A stretch of DNA of 64,000 nt, from positions 1,032,905-1,096,904 of the forward strand of contig JAVGVS010000011.1 of assembly GCA_032718565.1 (NCBI GenBank). Direction: 5' to 3'. Under the pieces are notes generated by a model that saw only the letters and a program-made list of their open reading frames with translations, ran no database searches and was not told the DNA's origin. Each line of letters opens with the position of its first letter. Position 1 is the stretch's first letter. Positions 1 to 12,000 of the stretch are shown in pieces. Both the position numbers and the translations under genes were made by a program. Source of the stretch: Distichodus sexfasciatus. Taxonomy: Eukaryota > Chordata > Actinopteri > Characiformes > Distichodontidae.

Positions 1-631
1 ATTCCCTTGAAGTCTATCACGCATGAATTGTGTTTTATAATGTATAATTAATGTGTAAATACATAAAGCAACAGGGCAGAGATCCTAGAGCTGGCCATTC
101 TAATATGGTTCTCATACACTGCAAAGAGCAGAGGCAACTCACCTGCAAACACACACAAACACACACCATATACATAATACACTCACTATCTTAGTGAGGA
201 CTTGGTTATTATATCTGGAGAAGAACTGTCTAAAGTTAAAACCTAACCCCCAAACCATAACACCAAATCGAGCCTTTTAATGGCATATAGAAGAGGTCTT
301 CATTTTATAACCCTAACTCTGGTAAGATTTTTACACAGCTAACTTTGAAAAAATAAAAAATAGAAAAGGTTTTTCACCCAAAAATGTTTTGACTACAACC
401 ACAAACGTATGTACATATGTATTTGCGTATGTATTTATACACATACAAAGGTTTTACGATCTTGTTACATACTGTATGTGTGTATATTTATATTTATGTA
501 ATTTTTTTATATTTAATATATGCAATAGGTGTGAGCATGCATGTGAAGAAAGTTAAATCTAAATTAATAAATCTTACTCTAATTCGTTGTTTTGTATTCC
601 CTTGTCATCGCTCTCACTACGATCACAAATT

Positions 632-690
632 CACACACACACACACACACACACACATGCACACACACACACACACGCCCGCGCGCGCGC
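632..690. repeat. (CA)n followed by (CG)n alternating purine-pyrimidine tract
   Basis: Uninterrupted CA dinucleotides, a short TGCA break, more CA, then a CG run. Long alternating purine-pyrimidine DNA of this kind can adopt Z-DNA. It directly abuts the candidate first exon of psd2. Confidence 0.9.
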
Positions 691-969
691 GGATCCCCAT
701 CTCCCAGGCGCAGCCAGTCGGACTGCCTCCTTGCGCCGGCTGGACCGCATGTGTTCGCACTAACCGGAGGTGGGCAGGAGGCAGCGACGCGAGAACCTGC
801 ATCAGACCTGCACTCAACAGCGAGAAGAACAGAGATCAAAATAAAAAGAAAGGAAATCACATCGATCTCTTATTTTTTTGTGGATGCAGGAAGAGAAGAC
901 GTCTGTGCTGCAAAAGCGCTGTTTCATCTGCGAAACGGTCTAAAGGCTGGACGGGTTTTTTTTTTGCCG
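691..969 (+). other. psd2: Candidate non-coding first exon and promoter region of psd2
   Basis: A GC-richer block follows a CA/CG repeat and ends in a good donor (GCCG|GTGAGC, donor at 970). The next clear acceptor on this strand belongs to the exon carrying the psd2 start codon (acceptor AG at 5501-5502). This arrangement fits a 5' untranslated exon with a 4.5-kb first intron. Open frames through it are low-complexity products of the repeat, so I do not call protein. The transcription start is not visible; the left boundary is a guess. Confidence 0.4.
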
Positions 970-2707
970 GTGAGCACCACGATTTACACTCATTTTATCA
1001 TTGTGCTACACCTTGCCTCTCTCTTAAAACCTATGACCCGTTAAATACATAAAAAGCATGGAACATGCAAGAATATTGTATGAAGCACGATTATAAACGT
1101 TGCCATTTCATTCTTCTATATTTTATTTTTATTTTTATTTTATTCTGCATCCTTATTGCCATCTCTCCCTATCTGTGTTTTAACCAGCATTTGCTGTACA
1201 TGCAGTTTAATTTCAGACCTCTTGTGCATCAATATGCAGCGTGCTCTCAGCTCAGGACGAGCTGAGATGTTTTCTCTTTGGCACTGTTTAAGAAAGCTGA
1301 TTTATATGGGGGACGAGGCTCGCTTGAAACGCTCCCAGGCTCTATTTTGTAAGGAAGAAAGAGAGCACACTGTTAAAAATAGAGGTGCCAAAAGGGCTTC
1401 CTTTGGAACGATGCCACTGAGCAACCATTTTTGGTTTCATAAAGACCCTTTCATGGGATGGGAGAACCATTTTCGCTGGTGCCACGAAGTCTGAAGAAGC
1501 TCTTCTACAGCCTCATATTCCTTCCACATCTTCCAAAGCTTCTATGTTGAGTTAAAGGTTGCTCGTGGGACCGTGTATTCAAGTAAATGTTCACTTAGAA
1601 GAGAAGCTTTATTTTAGAGAGCGCAGCATCCCTTATTGACGGAGCGCGCGCTGTTTCCCAACCATCCTGTTGTCATGGTTACTGCTGGAGGCTGGGAGGA
1701 CATGGCTGCGCGTTTTACTCCGAGATGCTTAACACAAGGGCTCACTGTGTGTGTGTGAGACGGTCTCTCACACATCACACACTTACATGCATGGCACCGG
1801 GACAAACACAGACGTTTGTCCAAGTCCCTGCTGTAGTATGCAAAGCCTAAGATGAGCTGCTCTGTACAGGTGCTTTGCAGGCGCGTTTAATTGCAGGTAT
1901 ACTCCGGGTCTTCCTCGTCTCCACCACCAGCCTTTATTATTTGCCAAATTATTACTGTGGTGCCCTAATATCAGGTTCTGGGGCTTTTTTTTGTTTTTGC
2001 AGAGCTGCAAAACGGAACGCATAGTCCATTGTTTAGTGTTTATTTAGCCATGTATTGCTAGATTAAGTAGCATGTGGTAAGTCAGTTAATTCTGTCTAAA
2101 TAAAGGCGTCAGACAATCCAGACATTGCAGCGCCAGACGAGACGCGCAAGACGCCTAAACAGCCAATTTCTCATTTTGCCCTCCTCCTCCTCCTCCTCCT
2201 CCTCCTTCTCTCCACCGTGTCTCGAAGGGCCTCGACACACAGGCTTAAAGATGAGATTAATAAGATTTATTCCCCCGGAATGATTTAAGTGGAGATTGTA
2301 AGTGATACGACGGCGATACGACGCGACGTTTGACCTTGAAAGCGCTGGAAGTGACACGGCGATGTGATTTAGGTCGCGTTTACACGGCTCGATAGTTTCA
2401 AGCGCGCTTGTTAGACTCGGCATGACAGAGCAGAAGCCAAAATCCTGTCTCCATTAGCCTAGCCTAACATTATTTATGTGCTATCGGGACCTTATGGTAT
2501 GGAACTTAGTCATGCAAAAGCATGTGACGCTTTACTGCACAATTTATAGACAAAAATCTGCACTGTAAGAAAGGTATGGGTGACTTATAGTGCGTGTAGG
2601 TCCTGCGCAATGGCCAGACGTGTGTGTGATGTCTGCCGGCATCGTCTTGAAAAGGGTTAGTGGGTCAAACAGGCGATCAGACTGCAAACTGCATGCAGTA
2701 TGTGGAA

Positions 2708-2761
<54 letters not shown>

Positions 2762-5502
2762 GAGAAATGGGCTGAGGTTGGTTAAACTGTCCTGTGTGCA
2801 TAGCACATCTCATCACACCGGGATGCATTTCCAGACTCATACACCCCCTCCTGTTTCTTTCTGCAGCACTGTCTAAACCCTCGACCTGCAACCCTGGCTG
2901 GACATATTGTCCTGCCTTTACTACAGATTCTCGGTGATAAACCTTTCAGCAGCTCTAATTAGATGTGAGATAATGCCTTCCATTGCTACCTCTAAAGGCT
3001 GGACGCTTATCTTACTATGCCGGTCTATAACGTTGATTCCTTCCTTTAGCTCTGCTCCTCTGCGCCTCTTTTGTTTCCCTTCTTCTTTTTTACTCCAAAT
3101 GTTAATCACATTATTCATCTGCTGCATAGCACCGTTGCTGCATAAAGGAATGCAGCATCACTGAGGAAATTGTGCCTTGTTGTAATATGATCAATAATGA
3201 CTAAAGGGCAAAGAAAAATGCAGTGAGAGCAAGGGTGTCTGGAGAGAAAACTACACCGAACATGTAATTTAAACATTTCTACATTTCAGCAAAGCGTTAT
3301 ATAATGCACGTGGCACAGTGGCTGAGGCATGGCTTGTTTGAGATACTAGAATCCCTAACGTCACTGCAGAATGCTGACAGTGGATGAGTCGATGACACAG
3401 CTGAGTTTAAAATCCCATCCAAAGTAGTAATTCCTCTACCAGCAGATTTCCTCAAAATGCATTCATCTCTCAGCCATACCTCTATTAATAGACATAAGAA
3501 ATGACACACTGTGCCTTAAACTGACTCTTTTTAAATATTCCATTAAAAAATATTTCACCTAAAATGTCAAAATATGTGGGATACCAATTTATCAAATTAC
3601 TTTCCATTAGAAACATGTTTTGCTTACTGGTGCTGTAGCAAAAGTAGATTAAGATGCTTATTAAATGTTATTGGATGTCCTTGATTATGGCAGAGATTAT
3701 TAAATTTCTTTGAGTGAATCAGTAGGACTTTGGGTGTATACTGATGATTAATAGACAATGTGTGTGCATGCGATTGCTGATGTTTACAGTACAAACCAAG
3801 TGTGAGTGAGTGGCAGGTTGACTATAGGTAATTACAGGGGATTGATCACTGTTTAGATCCCACTGTTCTGCTGACAGTATTGGAACTCAGCAAGTCAGAC
3901 ACACACATACACAAATGGCTTTTATTGTCTTATTAAACTTGGATGAAATGACAAGGTTTGAAACTCATTTTTCTCCACATATTATATTTTCTTTCTTTCA
4001 TCATATGAAATAGTTTTTCAGTTATTCCCTTTCTGTTTTTTGTACACTGTTAATTTTGCTCAGCCCTGTCACTTTTGGTAATACACGAAACAACCGAATG
4101 CCTTTATTCAGAAACATAAGCCTGCATGAGTTTTTGTGATTGTGTTTAAAAGCATGTAGATCAGCTACTGAACTGTACGATTTCACTAGACTTTGCTGAC
4201 CCAACTCATTTGTGCATTGCTTATGTGTGGGAAAGTAACTCAGAACCTCAAATGGCAAGGTAACCTATCAGAGTAACCCTTAAATGTCATATGGAAGATA
4301 TCCTCTTGCGGGAGAAAGTCGGCTCATACCAAAATCTTTACTCTAAGACCAAAAGGCTAAGGGTTACAATATCACAAAGATCAAACAGACACGCACATAC
4401 ACACCTGAAGCATTGTACACTTTGATTCAATCAAGTTGCAATATAACCTCTATCATGCCGACTATGTGGCAACGGAAAGGTACCCCAAAACTGATTTTAT
4501 TCCTTAGTTAATGCAATGGAAGTTTCCAGAAAGGGCCTGGATTGACCAGAAACTGGCATTTTATGACCGTTTGATTGAATTAGGCCTTAAGCTTTAGATA
4601 TTCTTAAAACTGCAGCATGTGCGTCAGAGCTGAGAGAGAGAGAGCTACAAAATCTCAGTAAGGCTGCTGGAGAAGAGAAGAGTGGGGAGGAGAGATCTGT
4701 TCTCTCTTCCTCAGCCAGAGAAATGGATTAGAGCATTTTAGACATCTATGTCTTTCATATCACATTCTGTTTTTAATCTCTCTCGCTCTCTCTCGCCATT
4801 ACTCCTCCATTGCTTATTAAAAAAAGGTTCCCACTTGGGGTATGTCTTATAGATCTTGCTGTTTACTGTCTCCTACAGAGAATCATGTCACATCTAAAAA
4901 ACACTGCATGTTGTTAGTCCATGCCTGCTTTTTGCAGTAGCCACTGTCAGTTTGCATGTTACATGATGTAATCTGACGAACTATGACAAGTAAGACAGTA
5001 GGCGATGGTGGAGTGGGATGTTATTGAGGTTAGTGGCATGTTGCTGAATTGCAGCTTGATTGATCAAGGACAGGAATCCAATTCGGTGGCACTTGTGGCA
5101 GTGGAGGAATGTTAGCCTCAAATCCGGATCTATCCTACTGATAGGACCACTGTGATAATACCTGTTATCAAGACCATTAACCTCAAGATGCTTCAGAGAA
5201 ACTGTCCTTGACATAGTGAAATGTAAGATAGTCTCGATTAGACAGTTGGCTAAATGCAAAAATCGTATCCCTTTCATGCCCAGCCTCTCCTTGAGTAGAC
5301 ATCCATCCCTAAGCTCCACTGACTTTTATTTGAACATGAGACCACACTAAAGCTAAAATAAATCTACCATAGCTAGTTAGCAGGCTAACTTGTATTAGTG
5401 AATGAGAAACACTAACTTTATATAAATGCACGATGCTGTTAATGCTGTGCATAACGTCAAATTTAATTTCACCTATCTTTTTCCCCTCCTCTCCTATCAC
5501 AG
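970..5502 (+). other. psd2: Presumed first intron of psd2
   Basis: No coding exon recognised. It contains a (TCC)n tract near 2178-2206, a (GA)n tract near 2710-2757 and a small CpG-enriched patch at about 2290-2430 that could be regulatory. The rest is AT-rich unique-looking sequence without features I can support. Confidence 0.4.
2710..2757. repeat. (GA)n microsatellite
   Basis: About 24 uninterrupted GA units between GGAGAA and GGAAAA. Confidence 0.95.
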
Positions 5503-6079
5503 CTGCAACTTTTGACTCTTAAACCCTTTGCCGGTTCCTACCCTTGCAAAACCAGACTGCCATCTTACTGTGACTGTAGAGGTCAATCATGAGCCAGGAG
5601 GGGCAGGGTGACCCCCTCCACCCAGACACCCCACCTCCAGACACGTCTTTAGAGAATCCATCCTTACAAACCCAAGAGGAGGCTGAAAACTCAGAAAGTG
5701 ACAGAGAGGCAAATGAAACAGAGACGTCTGGGGACAAGGAGGAAGAATTTGAAGAACCTGGGAGAGTCTGTGAGGCCGAGGAACAGGTGAAGGAGAATGG
5801 AGGAGAGACAGAAAGTGTTTCAGAGGAAGTAAGGCCAGAGGACGAGAGAAATGGGGACACATTAACCAACGGAGGGGAGGAAGAAGGGAGAAAAGACAAG
5901 GAAGAGCCAATCAGAGAGGATCCTTGTGGTAATGGAGAGCACGAATCCGACAACCCACATTTGCAAAGTGACCCGAGTAATGGCGTCGACTGCAGCTTTG
6001 AGTGTGGGGGTCAGGACATCCCCCCACCTCCATTAGAACAACCGGCAGAGGATTCAACAGAGCCACGGCAGACTGTGAG
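5503..6079 (+). CDS. psd2: psd2 exon with start codon
   Basis: The acceptor CTATCACAG precedes 5503 and the donor GAG|GTCAGT ends the exon at 6079. The ATG at 5589 is preceded by an in-frame TAG at 5577-5579, which fixes the start. It encodes 163 residues plus two bases, rich in Glu, Ser, Asp and Pro with no folded domain; probably disordered. The phase-2 end joins the next exon to make Arg164. Confidence 0.85.
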
Positions 6080-9000
6080 GTCAGTAATCTAATGATTTAT
6101 ATCAGCCGACCAAAGAACAGATTAGGATTAGCCTACAAAATAAATCTACAATACATACAATCATAGAAATCATCATTGTGCAGGGAGAGAGTGTAAAGCA
6201 AAACGAGAAAGCAAGAGAGCGGGAGAGAGAGGGAGAAAAAGAGAGCAGGCATTTGAAGGTCAGCACTGTCAAAAGCATGTCTCCGTCTCACTCAGTATGA
6301 CCAAAAAGTCAATCTGCAGAGGATGGAATAAGGTTAACGTGTTTGGTTTGCACAGTATGGATCAAATATGAAGGGAGAAAGGAAGCACTCTGATATTTGG
6401 TTTGGGTAATGAGTTGTTGCTGAAGGAATGAGCGAGAGGTGCAAAGGCTAAACGCTTTAGATGGTTTAATGAGCTGAAAACAATCAGCATTGTGGCCTAA
6501 AGTCTCATATAACTTATACAGGCATGAACCTTAATCGGAGCAGTAGAAACTACAGCAAACAAAGAAGCAACAAGAGGAAGAACAGACAAACTGTGGGAAT
6601 CTAAATAAGCAAACCAAATGAGGAAATGCAAAAGCTGGTTTGTAGTCTGGGGGGCGGAAAAGTTGGCTCCTTTGGCCGTTATTATTAATAATCAGAATTA
6701 TTAATGACCAAGCTTACCCAAAATTATGAATAGACTAAAGAAATCATGTCAACTCTAAGGTTGAGTTTATGTTTAAAAGTAGAAAATTTTACAATACATT
6801 TTAAACAATATTTGAACAACTGACAAAAGTGGAACACATTTAGGAGCATGACAGAATGTAAGTATAATTTTACTCACAGGTCAGCTGATTAAATTGCAAC
6901 ATTGGACAATATACACTACGTGCAAAATTAACAGGCATTTTCTTGTGCTTTTAAGAGTTGTGTGCAACATGCAAGAGTGCGAAGTAGAGACCAGTTCTGG
7001 CCATGATTCTGCGATGAGAATTAACTACCTTTTAAATAGCACCAGGTGACCCAAAATGATGTGGCCAGATAATCTAGGGTGGGTCTTCTTAATTAAGCAG
7101 TCAGTCAGTGCAGTTACCTGCTGGGTGTTCCAAATAAAGCGACTGCTGAGTGTGTGCATGAAGCTATTTGCAGCCCTAACAGATTTTGGAGGTATTTTGG
7201 GGCCAAACAGTAGGTAAGGGAGCTGTCACATGATAAGCATAGTGTGGAGGTGGGCTGTGACACGTGTGCAGGAGTAAAGAGGAGGGAGATATTTTGGGGG
7301 AGGAGTGGCGGGGGAGCTGTCCTGAATGAGGACAGCTCGGCTCTGCTGGGATGCTGCTGCTCCTGTCTTGATGCATGACTCTGACAAGGGTGCAGCTAAA
7401 GATAGGAGATGCGATTCCGTGGCTGCATCCGCCAGCATTATGGTGTACAGCTCGGCTAGATTTCACCTAGGTTGTGCAATTTAAACAGAGCGTGTGAAGG
7501 TGTGGCGTCACAGGGAGTGCAACTGTGTTATTTTGTGTTTCTCTGCGCATTCAGGGTCGAGAACGGAGCCGAGGAGGACAGCGAAGGGCAGGAGGAAGAG
7601 GAGGTTGTCGAGGAGCCGTCACGAGGGAACCTGGATGCGTTCAGCTCCACCTTTGAGCTGTCAGTAGAAGTGGCGGACACTGAGGTGGAGGACGAAGACG
7701 AAGAAGAGGCCCCAAACCGGGACACCTTCAGCTCAGCGTTTGAGCGCATTGTCGAGCAGGTTGGCGACTCTGTAGCGGTCGAGGAGGAGGAAGAGGAAGA
7801 GGACGGGGGCGAGGGAGAGTGTGACAGGACGAAAGAAAGCCAGGACGGCTTCAGCTCCACATTCGAGCGCATTGTGGAGTCGGAGCTGCTGAGGGGCGGG
7901 ACCTGCTACAGCAGCCTGGATTCGCTGGACGTGCTGTCGCTCACGGACGAGACAGACAGCTGCGTGAGTTTTGAGGCGCCGCTCACCCCACTCATCCAGC
8001 AGAGGGCGCTGGTGGGGCCTGAACCCCAGGAACTAGAGCTGGAGACCGTGCAGGAGGGGACCGAGACCCAGGAGGGAGAGGGGGACCAGGGGGGCACGGA
8101 CACGTTCAGGGATGTAGCTGGCTCTGGAAGCCCGCTTCGGACCTCCATCCCAGGAAGCAGGTCCGAAAATGTCCTGAGCCAGGCGGGCCAGTGGAGCATT
8201 CCCAATGGCTTCCACAGTGATCTGCAGGGCAAAGGAGAGAGACAGGGAATCCTCCCCAGCTCAGTCAGGTGAGGGTGAGGCTGTGTGTGTGTTTGTGTGT
8301 GTGTATGCGTGTATGCAATCTGTGTCCCTGCTCTGTCTACAACAATAAGCCAATTTATTAGTGAGTGAACACCTGAGTCTCTGATAGCGTTTTTTCATTT
8401 TATTCGAAATGTCCAGTAGGTGGCGTGCAGAGCCCAGATACTTTCCAGTACTATTGTAGTGGCCTTTTCAAGTTCTCATTCTGCAAGATGATGTCAGTAA
8501 ATTAACCAAAAGTGATAAGCAAAAAGCTTTTAACAGAAACTCTTGATAAGAAACATATGGTAAATATTTCCAAAACGGGAAACAACAGTGTGCAAAATAC
8601 CAATTATAGTCCAACAATTAGGGGTTTAATGCTCTCTCTCCCATTGTTTTGGCACTGCTGGAATGGCTGGCGATGGAGGTTACTGCTATCCTTAAACTGC
8701 ATAATATGGACTGTGAGCCTCTAAACATTTGGATCAAATTCTATTGATGCCCACAATTAGTGACAGTCTTTAGGTCAAACATCAGCCTTGAATATCTACC
8801 CACTGCTAGATATCTGTATTGAAAGATTCTTTTCAAACATCTGTCTTGGTTTCTCTAGGGGTCTCTCTCTTTCTTTCTCTCTCTCTTCACGTCCGTCTGG
8901 AATGCAAAGCAGCAGATGTTGTCGTTTTTTTCTCTCTCTCCCCCTCTTTTAAACGACTAGCGGTTTCCTGCCCCCCCAGTGCGACTGAATGAAGCATTGT

Positions 9001-12000
9001 GTTTGGGAGGGTGACATCATCGCCCTTGGCTTTCCTCTGACACGGCGGGAGCCTTCCTCCAAATTTCACTTAGGCTGCTCAGTCCCAAATGCTTCTGGCT
9101 TCACCAGTACATTAACCTTCATTGCTCCATTACGCCGCTCAAGATCATCTGCTCGCTTCTCATTAGCTCTGGGGGCTAATGCTACATTGGCATGCTAAAT
9201 GTTAACCTGTGCACATGTGAGGAAAAACATCCTTAAGACTCGATTTTTGGCATTAGCAGTAAACATGAGCAGGCCGCGGTATGCTAGAGACTTGTAACGC
9301 TACACCGCCCACATGTGCAGTTCATTAGCAAACCTTTGATGTATTAGCGTAGCGTGGAGACTATGGCTTTATGGCCAACAGAGTGAAATGGTTTCTGTCA
9401 TGGTGGGACAAACCAGGCTCAGTTTTGACATGCTTTGACTAACAAACTCATCCTGCAGCTTGTTGTGAGATGTCTCATGTATATTCGAGACATATGAGGT
9501 GCTGCTGTCCACAGTGGCATATGATGAATGGAAATTTTAGCATAAGTAGAGCAATTTTAGCTTCAGTTCATTGCCAACCACATTTTTTGGTGAAGTTGTG
9601 CAGTGCAGTAGCCCTTCAGGCCTGTAGCAACTGAGCTCTGGTTTGTAGGATCACGCTTCATAACTTCTTCACACTACATGATTCTGAATGTATGTTCAGA
9701 CTGTACAACCTTGAATCTGCTAATGACAAGGCCGAGTTGTGTAGTGTGAACAAAGTGGCGACAGGGGTTTATAAACATCTTTTTTCAGCATGACTGCTCT
9801 GTTTGGTCTACAAAACAACTTGTTCTGTAACAAATTATTATTCGAGAAGTAACTAGTGTTGAGTAAGCCATAACAATTTAAACAACAGCCTTTTAAGCTA
9901 CAAGCTAATATAGTTTTAATATACAGTAGTAGCTTGCTACACTAAGGAAAAGTAGCTGACTATATCAAAGCTATTCACACCCACAGATTTCTGCTTATAT
10001 CTTGGCCAGCGTGTACACAGTAAATTATGCAAAACATAAGTTGACGCTGGATATCTAGTCTGAAACTATGTCTGTGAAGTACATAAATAATATCTGACAT
10101 AAAACGTTGATTTAGAGCCTTGGCTGAAAAATACATAAACTGACATAGCATTTAGGATACTCCATTGGAGTCATTTGCTGGTTATTGATGATTTACATTT
10201 ACCTAGATAGCATTTTGCAGACACTCTTATCCCAAAAAAACTTCCATTTCCCCAATTTCAGGGACAGTCTCCCTGGAGCAACTTGGGGTTAAGGGTCTTG
10301 CTCGGGATCCAATGATGGTAGTACTGGAGACAGGATTCAAAAACCATGTCCTCTTGGACCAGGGAAGAGTCTAACCATTAGACTGCCTCCACCACCTGAT
10401 TTGATGCTGGTTAAGGGTTCAAAACACAGAATCAAAAGATTCTTGTATTAATTCATTTATTACTTATTATTAATTCAATAATTCTATGGAGTTTTAATTG
10501 ACAAAAACATGTAATGTCAAAGTTTTAAGTTAAGTATGAGGTTAGGGACAGTTGGTCTAGAAGTTAAGCATGACTCCTATGTGGACTCGGGTTTGGTGTT
10601 TACTGCAAAGATGTGTTTAATGCAAACTCTTGGGCATACTTCAGAGTCTTTAGGAGCAGAAATCATGTGTGCTGTTAATTTGGGAGTCCCTAAGATCCTT
10701 CAGACTTGGAAGAATCACAAAATGTTTATTGAGCAATCTTCTACTTGTTCAAAGTGAATTTTGTGTATTCATGCGCTCTATAACTATGTGTGTGTGCTGA
10801 CATACTTTGCAGTCTGTCGATGAGTGCAGTGATTTCCCCATTAGGGACCCTAACCACAGACACCACCACCACCGCCGCCAGCGCACCACCCGTAACAGCC
10901 CCTCCCCATCATCATCAGATCAATCTGTTCATTTTCACAGGCTTGAAAAGCTCCCGCTACACTTCATTACTCTTGAATTGAAATTGACCTCTTAGTTTAG
11001 ATTCAATTAGTGCACAGAAGACGCAGGGACTCAGATGCACTGAGCTGCATTGTGGACGCTTGCCTGTCACTTCAGTGTGGGCTTCTGCTGTTTTATGTTT
11101 GAGCTTCAGTTAAACTGTGTCAAACCCGATCTCTATCTCCTTCAGCTGTCTTTCCAAAATGTACCGCTCAACGTTCTATTCTTTTCTTCTCTTTTTACTC
11201 CCCTAATTCTATGTCTCTCACACTGTCCTTCACACACACAACTGACGGGTGAATTCTCAGTTCAACTGATGATTATCTCTACAGGATATAATGACTCCTA
11301 CACAGTCTCTGCATCCCTCTCTCTCTGTTTTTCTCTCTAGTTCTCTCTCTGTCTCACACACACAGCATAAAGCCTTTCTGTGTTGGAGGCAGGATTTTCC
11401 TTTGATAGTAATTACAAAAGGAATAACAATTTAGCTGATTTATTTAGCTTCTGTGTATTTTGACTTTCTGGCAAAGTATCATTTACGGCACTTATTCAAC
11501 GCTCTTATACAGAATGACGTACATTTCGTAGTTACAGGCACAGTCTCCCTGTAGCAACTTGGGTATAAGGGTCTTGCATAGGGGGCTCAGTGCTAGTAGT
11601 ACTGAAAGTAAGATAAAGAACCACACTCAAACCTACAACCTCTTGGTACATAAAAAAGCACGACCAAATCACCAAGCACAGTATATTTACAGTTTGTGCC
11701 AAGTGTCCCCAAGTTTGTGCCCAAAATTATATCCTTTCTACCCATTGCTGATTAATCAGTACCTGTAGACAAATGACTATCATGAATTAGTTAACACTAA
11801 TTCCTTATAAACGGACTACTGAATTCACCCACTTCTTTGTTTGTGTCAGCGCTGAGTACGACTCAGTTTAGCTCAACAATTTGTGCGCTAAGGAGGGCGC
11901 ATGCTGAGCTTTAGAGGAAGCTCAGTGCTGCAGAGCACAAGCGAGATGAAAGCGAGCTGGGCTGGAGACGGTGGAGAGCGGCTTGAAGAGCAGAGCAGAC

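Noticed and set aside
417..1052. Open frames of 150-211 codons near the left edge
   Set aside because: Mostly His-Thr and Cys-Val strings from the CA repeat. The region is better read as a non-coding first exon and flank.
5519..5953. Antisense frame opposite the psd2 start exon (144 codons, Ser/Pro/Leu-rich)
   Set aside because: A mirror of the Glu/Gly-rich psd2 coding strand; no start context or splice structure of its own.
6890..7150. Possible DNA transposon in psd2 intron
   Set aside because: No inverted ends, target duplication or second copy in the window.
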